NCBI GenBank assembly: GCA_001792895.1
Contig: MARA01000019.1
Location: 496,001 to 560,000, forward strand
DNA: 64,000 nucleotides
Direction: 5' to 3'
DNA from: Lentinus brumalis
Taxonomy: Eukaryota; Basidiomycota; Agaricomycetes; Polyporales; Polyporaceae
The position numbers and the translations under genes were made by a program. Positions 12,883 through 24,716 of the stretch are shown in pieces (the first letter of the stretch is position 1; every line of letters starts with the position of its first letter). The notes beneath the pieces were generated by a model that was not told where the DNA came from, did not search any database, and worked only from the letters and a program-made list of their open reading frames with translations.

Positions 12883-13402
12883 TCAGAGGGAGTTGGCATG
12901 AACTTCGTGATTGTTAGGATATGTATTACGACAGAACTTGGGTCGTAACCCGTATATAATTGCAGAACACACGGCGATACTTAGCCCTCGCGAACGGCGA
13001 TAAGACGTACCCGCCTGTGTGCTCGTATCCCCGCGCCGATATCGATGCCTCCAAAGCCGAAACGACATCCTCGTGAAGCTCTCGGCTCCACTACCAATAT
13101 TCAAGTTCTGTGACTCGCGCCGACGAACAGGTGGCGTGCACAGCGCAGTCTCCGAGTAAGGGCGCAAGAGGTCACTCTTGAGTGCGTACTCGATGCGCTG
13201 CTCGCTGCCCTTAAGCAGGTAGCCAACCTGGACTATCCGGGCCCAGCGGAAGACCATTGGATGGGCTTGGTGCGTGCGGATGCAAAAGCCTCGCGGGCGG
13301 TGGCACGGATCTGAGGTGTCCGTCAGTTGTGGTTGAAACTGCGTGCGTGAGGCATCAAACCTTTGGGATGTCTTTGATCTGGATGGAGGTGAGTGTTGCC
13401 AT
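12883..13402 (-). pseudogene. ALDH3-type fatty aldehyde dehydrogenase, N-terminal fragment
   Basis: The minus strand from 13402 begins with a short first exon ending in IKDIPK, followed after a typical intron by IRATAREAFASARTKPI and, in a different frame, ARIVQVGYLLKGSEQRIEYAL. This matches the first two exons of the two larger ALDH3 genes in the window (47.1-49.6 and 58.3-60.8 kb) in order and spacing. The frame change between TKPI and the VQVGYLL segment, and the absence of every later exon (no catalytic Cys or Glu region), show a truncated, frameshifted copy. It lies tail to tail with DUF6534 gene B. Confidence 0.75.
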
Positions 13403-14432
13403 GGTGTAGCGCTCTCATGAGAAGGTCAGAGGGAGGAAGGTGCGAGTCGGCCTAACCAGTGTCCGCAAGCAACCTGCTTTCTCAGCGAACATTGGTTATC
13501 GGGGGGATCAACGGGAGCGGAGACACAGAGAGACACCAAGCAAATGGCTGAATGGACACGACGAGCAATCAGAACCTGCCGCAGACAGAGTCCTGCCAAC
13601 CTTGAACTTACTTATCGGCGCTTTACTCGGAGTGGCCGTGGGAGTTGAATTGCTCTTGCGCTCACCGTATCGGCACTGTCCCAGAGGTTGTTCCTGTGCG
13701 ATGAAGATCTAGCGACGAACACGCATTCGAGGTTGCCATCCCGGTGAGACTCGAAGTCAGAGCTTTGCCTCGCGCGCACCTGATTAACGCGCCCGAGCCG
13801 GCCCTTGAACAAGCGCGTCGGCGTCCTGCGCACTGCCGTTACGCGTCCCTCGAGGTCTAACACTTCCTATCCAGCTACTCATCATCCGTGCCAAAAGGAC
13901 GCCATATGCGCAGACAGTCGGGCCGGAATGAAGTCGCAAAGCTGCTGAAGGGATAGGTCACCGTCCAGTGCAGCCCAAGTTGCAGTTGGACTCCGGCCGG
14001 GGCTTGGATGGTGGATCACGATGCGTCAGGTACGTCCACATACCTTTCTTATGCGATCACTGCAACACTGATAGATCTATGTACCTGTCCGTTCTCGCCG
14101 TGTGTCGACCTAGTCGTCAATTGTCGAGCTGTACGTGGCTCGCCTTGTTAATTCCGCGTCGCAATGCAGCCTCGATCGATCAACGGCAAGGTTCGCCTAG
14201 TCTTGTCTTACCCATGTCCAGTCCCGACTTTCTACCGTACGAACGCGGGTTGTCATAGATGCTGTGAGGGCAAGGCAGGATAGAAATTGCCAGTCGATGA
14301 ACCTGTCGCCACAGTGCAGTGGGTCGTCACCAGGTGCGTACGCCGTCTTACCTGAAAAGTCTACACATGGCGTATGCGTTGGCGGCTTTCAATCCACATG
14401 CGAAGAGAGAAGCCTGATCCCGAGCTATGACG
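13403..14432. other. No recognised gene
   Basis: Open frames are short and without motifs on both strands. One plus-strand frame (13440-13712) has a single hydrophobic stretch, but nothing around it supports a gene. Confidence 0.45.
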
Positions 14433-15090
14433 ACCTAGGATAGCCCTCTTCTGCACCGAGGCGAGGTACAGGCACATACCGCTCGCCCTGTACGTCCTGC
14501 AGAGACGCACGACAACCAAGACCAAAAGGGAAGCCCGGAACGATAGCGTATCGCCAGAAGACGCCAAATGGTCATCGCTCAGAACGGCGAGCTCTTGGCC
14601 AAGTGTCTCATCAAGAGCGAGCTGCACGGGATTCCAGCAACGGGAGCGCGTCGCATCAGCAGAACCGAGGAACACCTCGAGCACGGCTTCCAGGAGGCCG
14701 TAAAACACCGGAGACACGCCTGCGACGCTCGCATCCAGGGGGACAGCGCGCCTGAGTAGCAGAGGCAGTACGTCGACGAAGAGCAGCTACGAAGACCCAA
14801 GATAGCCTCCTTCGCACCGGTGCGAGGTATTGGCACCTACCACTCGTTCTGAACGTCCTGCGGAGCACGTACGGCAACCAAGACCAAGAGATAAACTCGT
14901 AACACTAGCTTGTCATCGGAGGCCGAAGAGGTTCAGCGCGCAGAACGGCGAAGCCCTCCGAGGAACGTCTTGAACACGCCAAGAAGGTGCCGAGATAACG
15001 CAAGACACCGGAGGTACGCCTGGTTAGCTCGCAACGAGGGGACACCGGGCCTGAGTAGCAGAGGCAGCGCGTCAACGAGGAGAAGCGATA
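14433..15090. repeat. Two diverged tandem copies of a ~360-bp unit
   Basis: The segment starting at 14433 (GACCTAGGATAGCCCTCTT) recurs from 14794 (GACCCAAGATAGCCTCCTT). Shared blocks follow in the same order: GCGAGGTA, CAACCAAGACCAA, AGAACGGCGA, ACACCGGAG and CCTGAGTAGCAGAGGCAG. The second copy is shorter by an internal deletion. On the minus strand both copies encode related leucine/valine-rich peptides (LLFVDVLPLLLRRAVP versus LLLVDALPLLLRPGVP, and ASLLVLVVVR versus VYLLVLVAVR), so the duplication may have lain inside a coding region. The protein family is not recognised. Confidence 0.75.
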
Positions 15091-15128
15091 TTGCCCGTGC
15101 AGTAGGCCCAGTCCATGTATGCTCTATG

Positions 15129-15267
15129 TATGCGGCTGACTACTCGCATACAGGGCTCCAGCGACGCTTGTTGCCCAGACAGCGCGATGATATCAGCTGT
15201 CGGAAGAGGGCAGGACGAACGCACCTCGTCGATATATGCTGCATATATGCGCCCGGCCAGGCGCATA
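15129..15267. repeat. Pair of TATGCG...CGCATA hairpins
   Basis: Two inverted repeats lie 117 bp apart: 15129-15150 (stem TATGCG/CGCATA) and 15246-15267 (stem TATGCGCC/GGCGCATA). Their flanks are also similar, so the ~45-bp hairpin blocks look duplicated. On the minus strand both encode related peptides (CMRLAGRIYAAYIDE and CMRVVSRIHRAYMDW). No function can be assigned. Confidence 0.6.
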
Positions 15268-15479
15268 CAAGTTGCCATGAAGTCATCTCGCCTCGTCCCG
15301 GTCCTCCACACACCTTTTTGCTACTACCGGTGTATGCGTTCAAGTACGTCCCTGCGCTGAGGTGTGTCGCTCCTGACCTTCCGCGGGTGTCATGGGGTGA
15401 AGGCCCCAGGAAGGAGGGACTGGTCCTGAGAGTGGGGAACATGAGAGGAGAAAGTGGGGGGTGCGACGATGACACGACG

Positions 15480-17060
15480 ACAACCCAGGTTTATATACCC
15501 CCGCACGGCCGCAAGAGCAGACTGAGCTTCGATGAGGACGCCGATCTGGAGCGGGATACGTCGCGCCTATGACGCCATCGCGACTCTCGACCCAAACGGG
15601 AAGGCAGGACCAAGCGGCGTGTCCAGTCCCGATCTCCTTCACTGCAGATGTGTCTGGTGTCGGCTTTCGTGAATCGTAAAGTGAGTGTCTAATCTATGTT
15701 TGAAGTCTGCATGGGATGGTATTTGAATGATTGTATGATGGTCTCCGTTCTCGCCAAGGATTGTACCCGCGTGGGTGCGCCTTGGGAACGAGCTCGAGGG
15801 TCCTTGATAAACTTCCTTTGTCTGAATCTTCCTCCTTCCCGAGTCGCGATCGTCCTCGCTGACCTTCGTTCGCCTCTTGAGTTTGCCGTGCGAAGGTATG
15901 ATGGCCTTCCTGCCAACAACCGTCCAGAAAGTGCTCTGTAAGTCTCCTGCCTGATGTTGTACGCATGATGTTATCTTCAATTTGTTACTATGCGCTCGTC
16001 CGCACGCGGATGAGGGTAGATGGCCCGTACATGATTTCTGTTCATCTGATCTTGTTACCTCTCTTTATCGTTGATTTGCTTTCGCTGACATCTATCCGTC
16101 TCTATACTGCAGACACCGCCGTGAAGACTGGTCGTCTTGAGTATCGCCGGCGCTGCGATCTGCTAGCATACCCTCGGGAAGAGACTCGGTCTAGTTGCTT
16201 GAGGACTCCCGGTACAGTCTATCCTCAACGAGCCTCGGCTTCAATCTCCGTCCATGTCAATGCAGATGCAACGCAGAAGATGCTCGGTAAGTGTCTACTT
16301 TGCGCTTGCAATGAACACATGATGTTATCATAAAGATTATTATATACCCCGTCCACATACGGACGAGGGCAGATGACTAATTACTCAGAATCGCCCTGAA
16401 CCCTTTCTTCTTCACTGCTGCTGTACGAATTCGTTCGCTCATACTTGTTCGTTTCCAGCAGTCCAGGACTACCACGCGTAAATATTGCGCATTCCCTTTC
16501 GCCGTCAGAACGCCGCCGAGGACTAGCAAGCATCGAAGATCCATATGTATATCAGGACGAGTCGTGGACCCGCGCTGGTTGACTGGCCCAGCAACATGTG
16601 AGGCCGAAGTTGCTTGTAATCATACGTCTGAATGGTCGTTCTTAACCTCGGGACGGGCTCTGGTCACCCGCTTCAACTTGAGAACGCTATCCGTCTTCGA
16701 GAGACGGAGGGTCATCATAGGACGCACCGCTCGCCGACTCTGCGCGGGAACGCATGATGGGAGCGCTAGCAAACATGGTGAGTACATGTTCCGTAGCAAA
16801 CTCCTTGTGATGATATATGATTCTGGTTCGATTGTACGATCGCCTTCGTCCTCGCGAGGACGCAAGGTCGAAGTGAGATCTAACGTCAATCAACTGAATT
16901 TTGTTGTTTACGTTCCTGGTGTACGATCGCACTGGCTGACATACGCCCGACTTCAGACCCAACGTCGCTACACTCAATCGCGCTCTGTAGACTACGACTG
17001 GGCTTGGCGTCTGCATCATGGTCGAGATGCGCTGGAAGAGCCGGACGCCCTCCAACGTTG
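15480..17060. repeat. Imperfect exon/intron-like repeats
   Basis: Blocks of about 60 bp recur, each a little downstream of a GTAAGT/GTGAGT-like donor. The best pair is 15964-16027 and 16318-16380, sharing CATGATGTTATC at the left and CGGA(T/C)GAGGG(T/C)AGATG at the right, 354 bp apart; a weaker relative lies at about 16806-16870. Open stretches between them are arginine-rich and unrecognised. This may be a decayed multi-exon gene with internally repeated exons. Confidence 0.5.
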
Positions 17061-18901
17061 AACGAAGTGGACTTCAAGGCGGGCAGGAACGACAACCCCC
17101 GACCGCTGGGACGTTTACAGCGCACTGGGGCGTCGTTCGATCTCCTCGACATTCAGGTTCTTCAGTATGTCTCGCAGCCACGGTGAAGGCGAGCGAGCTC
17201 GTCGTGGCGCTTCTGGGGTCTGCGATTTCGACGGACTTCGCACGCACGAGCCGGCGGCCTTGGACCTCAAACCCGCACATTTCCTACTTGGCGGTTGGGC
17301 CGGCTGGCCGAAGTTAAATTTGAAGAACACTGGCAGGGTGCCGTTATATGTAGATGGAATCCACAGTAGGAATATACACCATGTACTAGTACACCGTGAC
17401 CCTTCGGAATGGGATGCGAGTCTGAGTCGTTGGGACGTGACAGAGAACGCGTCGTGAGTACTTGTGTAGTGGGTCGCGCGTAGGCTCCAGGCACTCATAA
17501 TCAGCAAGTAGAAGAGTTGCAGCCAGCAGAAGCTGGAGATGCGGGAGCCTGGAGGGCGGCGGTCCGTCCACGCGACGCACCGTATTTAGGGCCGGCTTCT
17601 TCGCGATTGTCACGTGCTTGCAAATGTGGCCGAGCAGCCCGAGCTCAGGCTCGAGCTCGCTGTCGCTGACAACGACTCGGACGACAACACCATCGACATC
17701 GACGACGAAGACAGCGACGACTAGGAAGCTCCTCACCCATAATCGCACTACGCTTCTTTGCTCCGCTATCCCATTGCCGAAGAGTGTGAAGAGCACGCTG
17801 GAAGCCCTCAGTATCCACCTACAAACGGTCTACGACAGAAACCCGCCAGACGTTGTGGGAGTACTCTGACGGTGAAGAACGAAACGGCAGCACACACAGG
17901 AGAGAAAGGTCCTGTAAGCGTACTCGTTGACCGGGTCGAGGTTGCCGAGCAGGTTACAGAGGGTAGGATACATGCGTACGTCGTATGTTTTCTGACATAT
18001 ACGCAGTTGCTCAGTGTGGAATGCCTGGTCTAGGTTACTTCTATGTATCGTCTCGCACTCTCAATATTATTGAGTTACGCCGACGACAAACCGTGTTGCA
18101 CGCTGAGCGTTGTCTCTTCCCAGTGTAGAGAGCCGGGTGGACATTCAGAGACGACCCTGCTGGAACAACTTGACATGCAACGCCAATGCTTCCGGCACGT
18201 CACGCGCATGGAGAGACCTAATTCTCCGACATCTGGTCTACCCATTTATCCGACCTATCTATCTCTATTCCTCGATGTCTCATGGCCGCAGACAAGCCGA
18301 CGAGTCCAACAGTCTCCCGGATGACTCTCTGGCTTCTCTGTCCACAACGTCCGAAATGAGGCGGCAGGGTTATTATCTCGCGGACCGATCACCCTGTAGT
18401 TAGTAGCCTTTTCAATGAGGTTTCAACGGAGCTAACGAGTTGCTACATAGTGATCTTGCAGCTTCGGAACAACCCAGGCAGCATCCTTGTCAACGAGACG
18501 CGGCCAGTCTCTTCCGTGCCCGACGTCCCGCAAGAACACAGCACTCTACGATGTTCATCCCCGCCTTTCGAGCCGAAGGTCGAGTCAGGACCACACTGAG
18601 GTGAGTACTCAATCTGGAGATCTGGCGCTCTTCTCGCAGCACTGCGGGTGCTGTGATTGAGACCTTCGCCTTCTAGCGTACGTGTGCTCCTGGCCACAAA
18701 TGACGCCCGAGAACATCTACCCCCAGCGCCCCGGAAAGGGCGCTGTTCCCATCTGCGAGAAGCCATGTCACCATCCTCGACCCTCCAAGCTCCGGAGAGA
18801 AATGCGCCGGCTTGCTTCTGTTGACTTGTCCTCTCCCCACACGTCCCTCCACTGCTTGACTGGTACCGCCACCGTCCCTCTTTCGCTCACCGTCGCTCAG
18901 C
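17061..18901. other. Undefined region with gene remnants
   Basis: No complete gene. A plus-strand frame ends at a TAG at 17724 with a strongly acidic tail (NDSDDNTIDIDDEDSDD) whose upstream part is not recognised. At 18450-18600 a possible last exon reads ILQLRNNPGSILVNE and ends at a TGA, resembling the C-terminal tails of basidiomycete seven-helix membrane proteins, but no helices precede it in order. The last 240 bp before 18902 form the promoter and leader of the MFS gene. Confidence 0.4.
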
Positions 18902-21026
18902 ATGTCCTCTCCGCCGCTGCCAACGTCCTCGGAGAGTAAGCCTAAAGGTTCTGCTTTTTGGCTCTCCTTCATCGCTGTAGTCGTCGCCAACTTCCTCAGT
19001 GCGCTTGACATGACCGCCGTTTCAACTGCGGTACCGACCATGACGAATGACCTGAATGGCGGCGACAACTTCGTATGGATAGGATCCGCATATGGACTCG
19101 CAAGTACAGCCATCCTCCCCTTCTCCGGCCGTCTTGCAGACGTGTTTGGTCGGCGGCCAATCATGCTCATCTCTATTGTGATATTCCTCATTGGAAGCGC
19201 ATTGGCGGGAGCAGCGCAGAGCATGAATTGGCTCATTGCTGCACGAAGTACGCTTGTCCGGCTTGTCTTTTTCCTCCCATTGACCGAGAATGCTGTAGCT
19301 GTACAGGGTATCGGAGGAGGCGCAATCGTCAACTTGGGTTCCATCATCCTTGGTGACCTCGTTACCCTCGCTGAGCGTGGAACGTACCAAGGCATCCTCA
19401 TCCTCGTGTGGGCTCTCGCGGGGGCGGTCGGGCCTACCATTGTGAGTACCGCCTGGATCACGGACGCAACATTGATTCAAAGTGTTCTGTACTTCAGGCT
19501 GGCTCTCTAGCTCAGGACGCGAGCTGGCGATGGCTTTTCTGTAAGTTGCCCCCCACTTTTTTCTGCGATCGGTGGTTCATTCTTTCATGAAGACCTTAAC
19601 CTACCATTGGCGGGTATCTCTTTCGTTCTCGTTGCCATCTTCCTCCGCGTTCGTACTCCTGAAGGATCGATCAGGGACAAACTTGCGCGTGTCGACTGGA
19701 TGTGGGTAGCAATTCAGCAATCGCGACCGCGCCTTTCGCGCTGAACATCGCTTTATCTACAGCGGAAACCTCATCATCATTTCAGGGACTACACTCGCGC
19801 TGCTTGCTTTGACGTGGGGCGGCATTCGCTTCGCATGGACATCTGCGCACGTATTGGCACCGCTCATAGTTGGTGTCGTCCTGATCCTACTATTCTTCGT
19901 GTATGAGGCTCTTGTTCCTCGCGAGCCGACCACACCTCTCGACGTACTCAAGAGCGCAACTGCACTTAGCGGGTAAGCAAGCTCATCGCGAACTCGTTCC
20001 ACGGCGCACAGCGCGCTGATTTGAAACAATATCCAAGGTACATTGCAACGTTCTTCCATGGTATCGTAACCATGTCCACCATGTGTACGTCACTCTGAGT
20101 CTTTTCGAAGCTTCGCTTTTGTTCCCTGACCTGGAGTGTCCAGTCTATCTTCCAGTGTATTTCCAAGCTTGCATGGACACAAGTCCCATTCGCTCAAGCG
20201 TCAACATGCTCGCGACCACACTCATTTGCGCACCTGTCTCTTTGTTTGCTGGCGGGGTCGTGAAGAAGCGCGGCAGATACCGGCCTGTCAACTACGTCGG
20301 CTGGGTCCTCATGCTCATCGGCTTTGGGCTCTTGACCCTCTTCAAGGCGGACTCGTCGACAGGAACGTGGGCAGGGTTCCAGATCATCACCGCTGCTGGC
20401 ATCGGAATCATCGTAAGTCTTCCATGTTCCTTTCTCAACATATCGACTGACCTCACTCCTTTCGCAGTGGTCCGCCACCGTGTTCCCGATCCTTGCTTCT
20501 ATTCCTGTCAATCGCTTCGCTGCTGCGCTCGCATTCCAAAACTTCCTGCGCACGTTCGCACAGGTACGGTGTTTACACTTGCACCTGCAACACACGACCA
20601 TTGCCATTTAACATCGACCACTTTCTGCAGACCTGGGGCATCACAATCTCCGCCACCATCCTACAGAACGAGCTCAAGAAGCGTCTTCCTCCAGCCTTTA
20701 TTGCAAAGTTTCCTGGAGGTATTGAGATTGCCTATGCCGCCATCCCGTTGATTCCGACTTTGAACGAGCCACTGCGCACTGAGGTCCGTGTCGCGTTTGC
20801 GGCATCGATGTCGATCGTGTGGAAGGTCATGCTCGGCCTCGCTGGTGGCGGCATGCTCACCGTCTTTTTCTTGAAGGAGATTCCCATGCACACCGCCACG
20901 GACAACACCTATGGCCTGCAGGAGCAGGAGCAGAAGCGCTCCAAGACCAGCTCGGAGGACGATCTCGAGAATGATGGCGGCATCACATCGTCCGTGCACT
21001 CTGTCGGTGAGGACAAGGCCGTTTAG
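18902..21026 (+). CDS. MFS exporter, DHA2 (14-helix drug:H+ antiporter) type
   Basis: Nine exons (18902-19247, 19299-19441, 19498-19540, 19593-19701, 19763-19972, 20038-20084, 20144-20412, 20468-20563, 20631-21026) join in phase to 552 codons. The N-terminal polar segment is followed by NFLSALDMTAVSTAVP and the motif-A loop GRLADVFGRRP, the classical MFS signatures. AARTVQGIGGGAI and GPTIAGSLAQDASWRWLFYLN match the motif B/C region of DHA2 transporters, and VDWIGN marks the start of the seventh helix. The C-terminus is hydrophilic with an acidic stretch (SEDDLENDGG). Family role: proton-driven export of hydrophobic compounds across the plasma membrane, common beside fungal secondary-metabolite genes. 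Its neighbour to the right is the hydrolase gene on the other strand. Substrate is unknown; self-protection or export of a lipid-like product is my inference. Confidence 0.95.
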
Positions 21027-22625
21027 GTTCCTGTTACTGTCATGTCTTCTGCTGCTTTCGATCCGGGCTTGCATGTGATGGAGTTGTTCTGCGCGCATCT
21101 CGAATGTGATATGTTTGCATGAGCTCGGGCAGCTGACCGTCGGGTTGCTCAATCATTTATGTCATTTAACGGAAATCACCATAAGTAAGTATCCGATTAA
21201 TTCCAGGATCAGTACATTTTTGTAACCAGTCGTCAGCGATCTTCACATTCACCGACCGCACGGTGAGCACATGCCCTCCTCGTCACTCTGACCACAGAAT
21301 CACGCTTCAGCATCCGTGCTGACGGAAACGTAACAGTACGCACAGCGCAGGGAATTGTAGGCGTATTCTGACACAGAGATGTGGTCTACACAGCAGGAGT
21401 CGACATCGGCGGAGCTGCGACCCGGCGATGTTGGGCCGTCAAATTGTGGGTCCATCCGACAGTCGTGGGTTGACGGAAGTAGGGTGCTCTGTGGCAGGGG
21501 CCCTCATCCGAGGCTTCCTGTGAGTCGGGAGGAAAGGAGATGCCCCTGATCCCTAACACGCATATTGTTCGACGGCAGGCGAGCGTTCCGCGGGGGCTAG
21601 GACAGCGGACTGTGGACAAGGGGAGACCGGGCGTGTGTCCTTGCGCGTCTGGCGTGTGGTTCATGCTGGCACCGCCCCGCCCTGCACGAACACTATCGGT
21701 GGTATGTCGGTGGAAACCCTATGGACTGATGACTCTTTGCGATGTCTCATTGGCCGCCGCGTACGCTGCTGTGAAGTTTCTACATGCCCAGTAGAGGTTG
21801 CTTACCTGGGACAGCATGGTCGTCGTGCGGCCCCGGGGACCTCTTTAATTGCCGAGCGCGCCGCCCAATCGTCGCCTTGACGAGAGTGGTCGGTATGAGA
21901 TGTCCGCGCATCATGTATTCAAGTCGACGCCGCGCACGATTACTGATGCAAGGTATGCGCCCGTCTGCGTGAGTAGAACCGATGCGCTATCAGATCGAAG
22001 CTCCTGCCAGTTGCTCACCCATGATCTTCCGCTCAGCGGTGCGCCGAAGAGGGGTAAAGCAGGACCACTGGGACTGGTGCAGACCACCGTCCACGAGTAC
22101 CCCGAGATTGTTCCACATGACGAAGATAACAAAGACGCACTTAAAAGATGAAAGTCGGCTTCGGACGCCGCAAGACGAGCAGGTAGAGCGCAGGTGCGCT
22201 TGCCGAGAAAGGTGCTATATTTGCGTTTGTGAGTCCCTGTTGTTGATGTGCCGGACATCTCGGAGCGCCCGCCCGATGGCCCTCCGTCCGCTGCCCATGT
22301 AACTCGTTCCTTCCACTCGGAAGTTGGTAATATGAATCATAGACAGGTTTAGTCATTCAATGTAAGAATTTCTGTTCTTGGTTTACAGTCCGAGCCGGTC
22401 CCAGTTGTGGCACCCGTGCAAAAGAGGATCCGCTTGCGGTGAGACCGAAGGAAAGAAATCTAGAATACATATGACATGCACCTTCGCTGTTCCCTGTGAA
22501 CCTGCATTGATCTACAGCCGACTCTTGCTTGCTGAGCCATAAAGAGCGCCCCATATGGCGAGTCCAAGACTTGTAGGATCCTCTTCGACGACCTGCGCAT
22601 TTGGGAGTTACTCCTGGCTCACGAA
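21027..22625. other. No recognised gene
   Basis: The region lies between the 3' ends of the convergent MFS and hydrolase genes. Open frames exist on both strands (for example minus 21911-22258), but none carries a family motif or links to neighbouring frames through splice sites that I could confirm. Confidence 0.45.
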
Positions 22626-23895
22626 CTACCATGGAACGACATGGCTTACAAGGTGACCGGCACCGGGAATGGTAGTGACTGACGCAATGTTCTGACACTG
22701 TTTAGTCTTCAAGAACGCCGCCCTGACGAACTCCGGGCTGTTGAGATATAAGATGAGCATCGCAAGCACCGAGTGCCTAGCACGAGACAGGGATACGCAC
22801 ATGATGTCTGCATTGCCACCGTAGATAACATGCACCGGAATAGCCTTGCAGAGCTCCTCCAGACGGTCGATCGCAGCAATGCCCTCATCACCGCCGTACG
22901 AATATGACACCGCTTCCTGATCACGCGTGCAGCAAAGCGTCACTCCGTCCTTGCGGTCGGGGTATACAGCCGTCGGCAGATCGCGCAGCCCGTGCTTCTG
23001 CAATGCTCGTCAGCCCACATGCGATAGGTGCGGATCGCAGACACGGACACGCACGACGAACAGCTCGAGGCAGCGCGGGTCCCACGCACTCCATGGCGGA
23101 CGCTTCACCATCCACTCGCGGGCTGCCTCACGGGAAGGCCAGATGTCCTTTCTGGCTTTCGCGATCTCAGTCATGATCTCCCACACTTTGCCCTTCTTTG
23201 CGACCTTCGCTAAAAGCTCGCGGGTGAGCATGGGCGGCTCGACGAGAATCATGCGCGAGTACGGCAGTTTGTTGCCCTCGTACCCGAGAGTAGAGAGTGT
23301 CCTGTAGAGCATCGTGTTCTGTGAATACGACGTCGTGCCACATGAGATCGGCGGGGACGTACAGGACAGGGGTCGACGCCGAGTGTGCAATTCCGACCAG
23401 GGATGTGCCCTCGATCAAGCCTGACTCGAACACAGTCTCGATAGTACGGGCCATTTCATACGGAGCTAATGGCGAGCGGGTTCGGCACCATACAACGTGC
23501 CCTATCAGTGCGACGTACCAATACTCTCCGGCTTGGACAGCAGCTTGGTTTCGTTGAGTATCGCCGCCCTCCCATGGTTGGCCCCATCCAAGACCCACGC
23601 CTCAGCAATCACGAAGTTGCTGTTGATTGCTTGAGACTGCAACTCGAAGAGACGTTCCACAGTGGGAAGCCATGTCTCTTTATCTGAAGCGCAAAGAGGT
23701 GAGCTTAAACGGAAGAAGCAAGGCAGGAACGCGCGCACGATAAGAGATTCCATGGATGAACAGAATCGAAAGTCTTTCCCCATGCGTCTCCACCTCCGGC
23801 GGGTCGCTGGCTCGAAAGCGCGTCAGAGCCAGAGTGAGCCCACCATCTTGCGGCGGTCCAGGGAGGGTGAAGTCGGTCGCCTCGAGTGCCACCAT
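22626..23895 (-). CDS. Alpha/beta hydrolase, toxin-biosynthesis-protein-like
   Basis: Six exons on the minus strand (23895-23739, 23683-23519, 23465-23363, 23301-23055, 22997-22801, 22737-22626) join in phase to 326 codons. The start is chosen because the product begins directly with the conserved N-terminus (MVALEATDFTLPGP). Order of features: FIHGISYHKETWLPTVERL (oxyanion region), LDGANHGRA, the nucleophile elbow GIAHSAST, then PYSRMILVEPP, the acid-region strand IPVHVIYGG, and the terminal catalytic histidine in GAGHL. These match the fungal Abhydrolase_6 group often annotated as toxin biosynthesis proteins. The reaction is probably ester or thioester cleavage on a hydrophobic substrate, as inferred from the fold. 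The elbow is AHSAS rather than GHSxG. It is convergent with the MFS gene. Confidence 0.9.
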
Positions 23896-24349
23896 GACAG
23901 AAGATGCGAGGAAGGGAAGCGTTGGAGAAAGATGGGGGAAAGTGTCATTGCTCTTGTTATATTGATCATTCGCACGGGGTGCTAGAAGCTCCAGCGCACC
24001 GCTGAGGTGCCTTCCTCGGGAGTCGGGAAGCACATTGCGGCGCTGATCTTTGTCTGCGCACTGGATTCCGGTGGGGATGACAATGGATCACTGGTACTTA
24101 GTCGGCACTGCATATGGATCTGCCAGGAAGTGGCCTTCTCAGCGTGCAAATGCGATTTCGAAGGGTCTGCGGTAATCTGGATCTCGCGCAGTACTTACGC
24201 GTCCGGGGATTTTGAGTGAGCGCCGAGGAGCGGTGGCGACATGTGCGCGACAGTAAACGTGGGGTTACCAGATGATAGCGGAGATCTGAGCAAGTGGCCG
24301 TCCAAAGAGACGGCAAGGTAGGGTCAGAATAAATGATGTAAGATGAGCC

Positions 24350-24408
24350 TGAGGCCAATAGCTTCTGATCTTAACAAGTACAAGCAGCGTCTACAGATAA
24401 GCGCCATC
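24350..24408. repeat. Dispersed 59-bp repeat, copy 1
   Basis: TGAGGCCAATAGCTTCTGAT and the bases that follow recur with few differences at 36535-36593. This copy lies about 450 bp upstream of the hydrolase start. No terminal repeats or target duplication could be recognised. Confidence 0.85.
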
Positions 24409-24700
24409 ATTGGCCTGCCTCCCACCACCATCTCTCTCGACGCTGCTAATTCACGACACACCCAGCCTCCTCAGCTTCTCATCTCTCTCCAATGGACGAC
24501 TGTAGGCCACAGACTTTGCGCACATCACGGCTATCAGAAGTCTAGACTGATTGGCCATGGCCATCTTCTACTCGTCCTCGAAGTCGGAGGAAAATGAAGT
24601 CGGAGGAAGGCAGGCCGCTGAAGGCTGTATATGAGGAAACGATGGGACATGCATACCGAGGTCTGTCTTTGATCTCGAATCATGGTCTTGGTCCCGCCTT

Positions 24701-24716
24701 CCCCCCCCCCCCCCCC
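24701..24716. repeat. Run of 16 C
   Basis: An uninterrupted homopolymer of 16 cytosines. Runs of this length are often misassembled, so the exact count should not be trusted. Confidence 0.9.

Noticed and set aside
17618..17726. Acidic C-terminal tail suggestive of a transposase or nuclear protein
   Set aside because: No upstream domain or terminal repeats could be found to support it.
23302..23390. Apparent frameshift in the hydrolase between HSAST and TLSTLGYEG
   Set aside because: Choosing the acceptor CTACAG at 23302 instead of the earlier CACAG restores the frame with a normal 61-bp intron.
22905..24033. Long plus-strand frames opposite the hydrolase gene (for example 22927-23307)
   Set aside because: They are antisense shadows of confirmed exons and carry no motif.
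24701..24716. C16 run as a regulatory or G-quadruplex element
   Set aside because: A plain homopolymer without separated G tracts on the other strand; likely slippage or assembly uncertainty.
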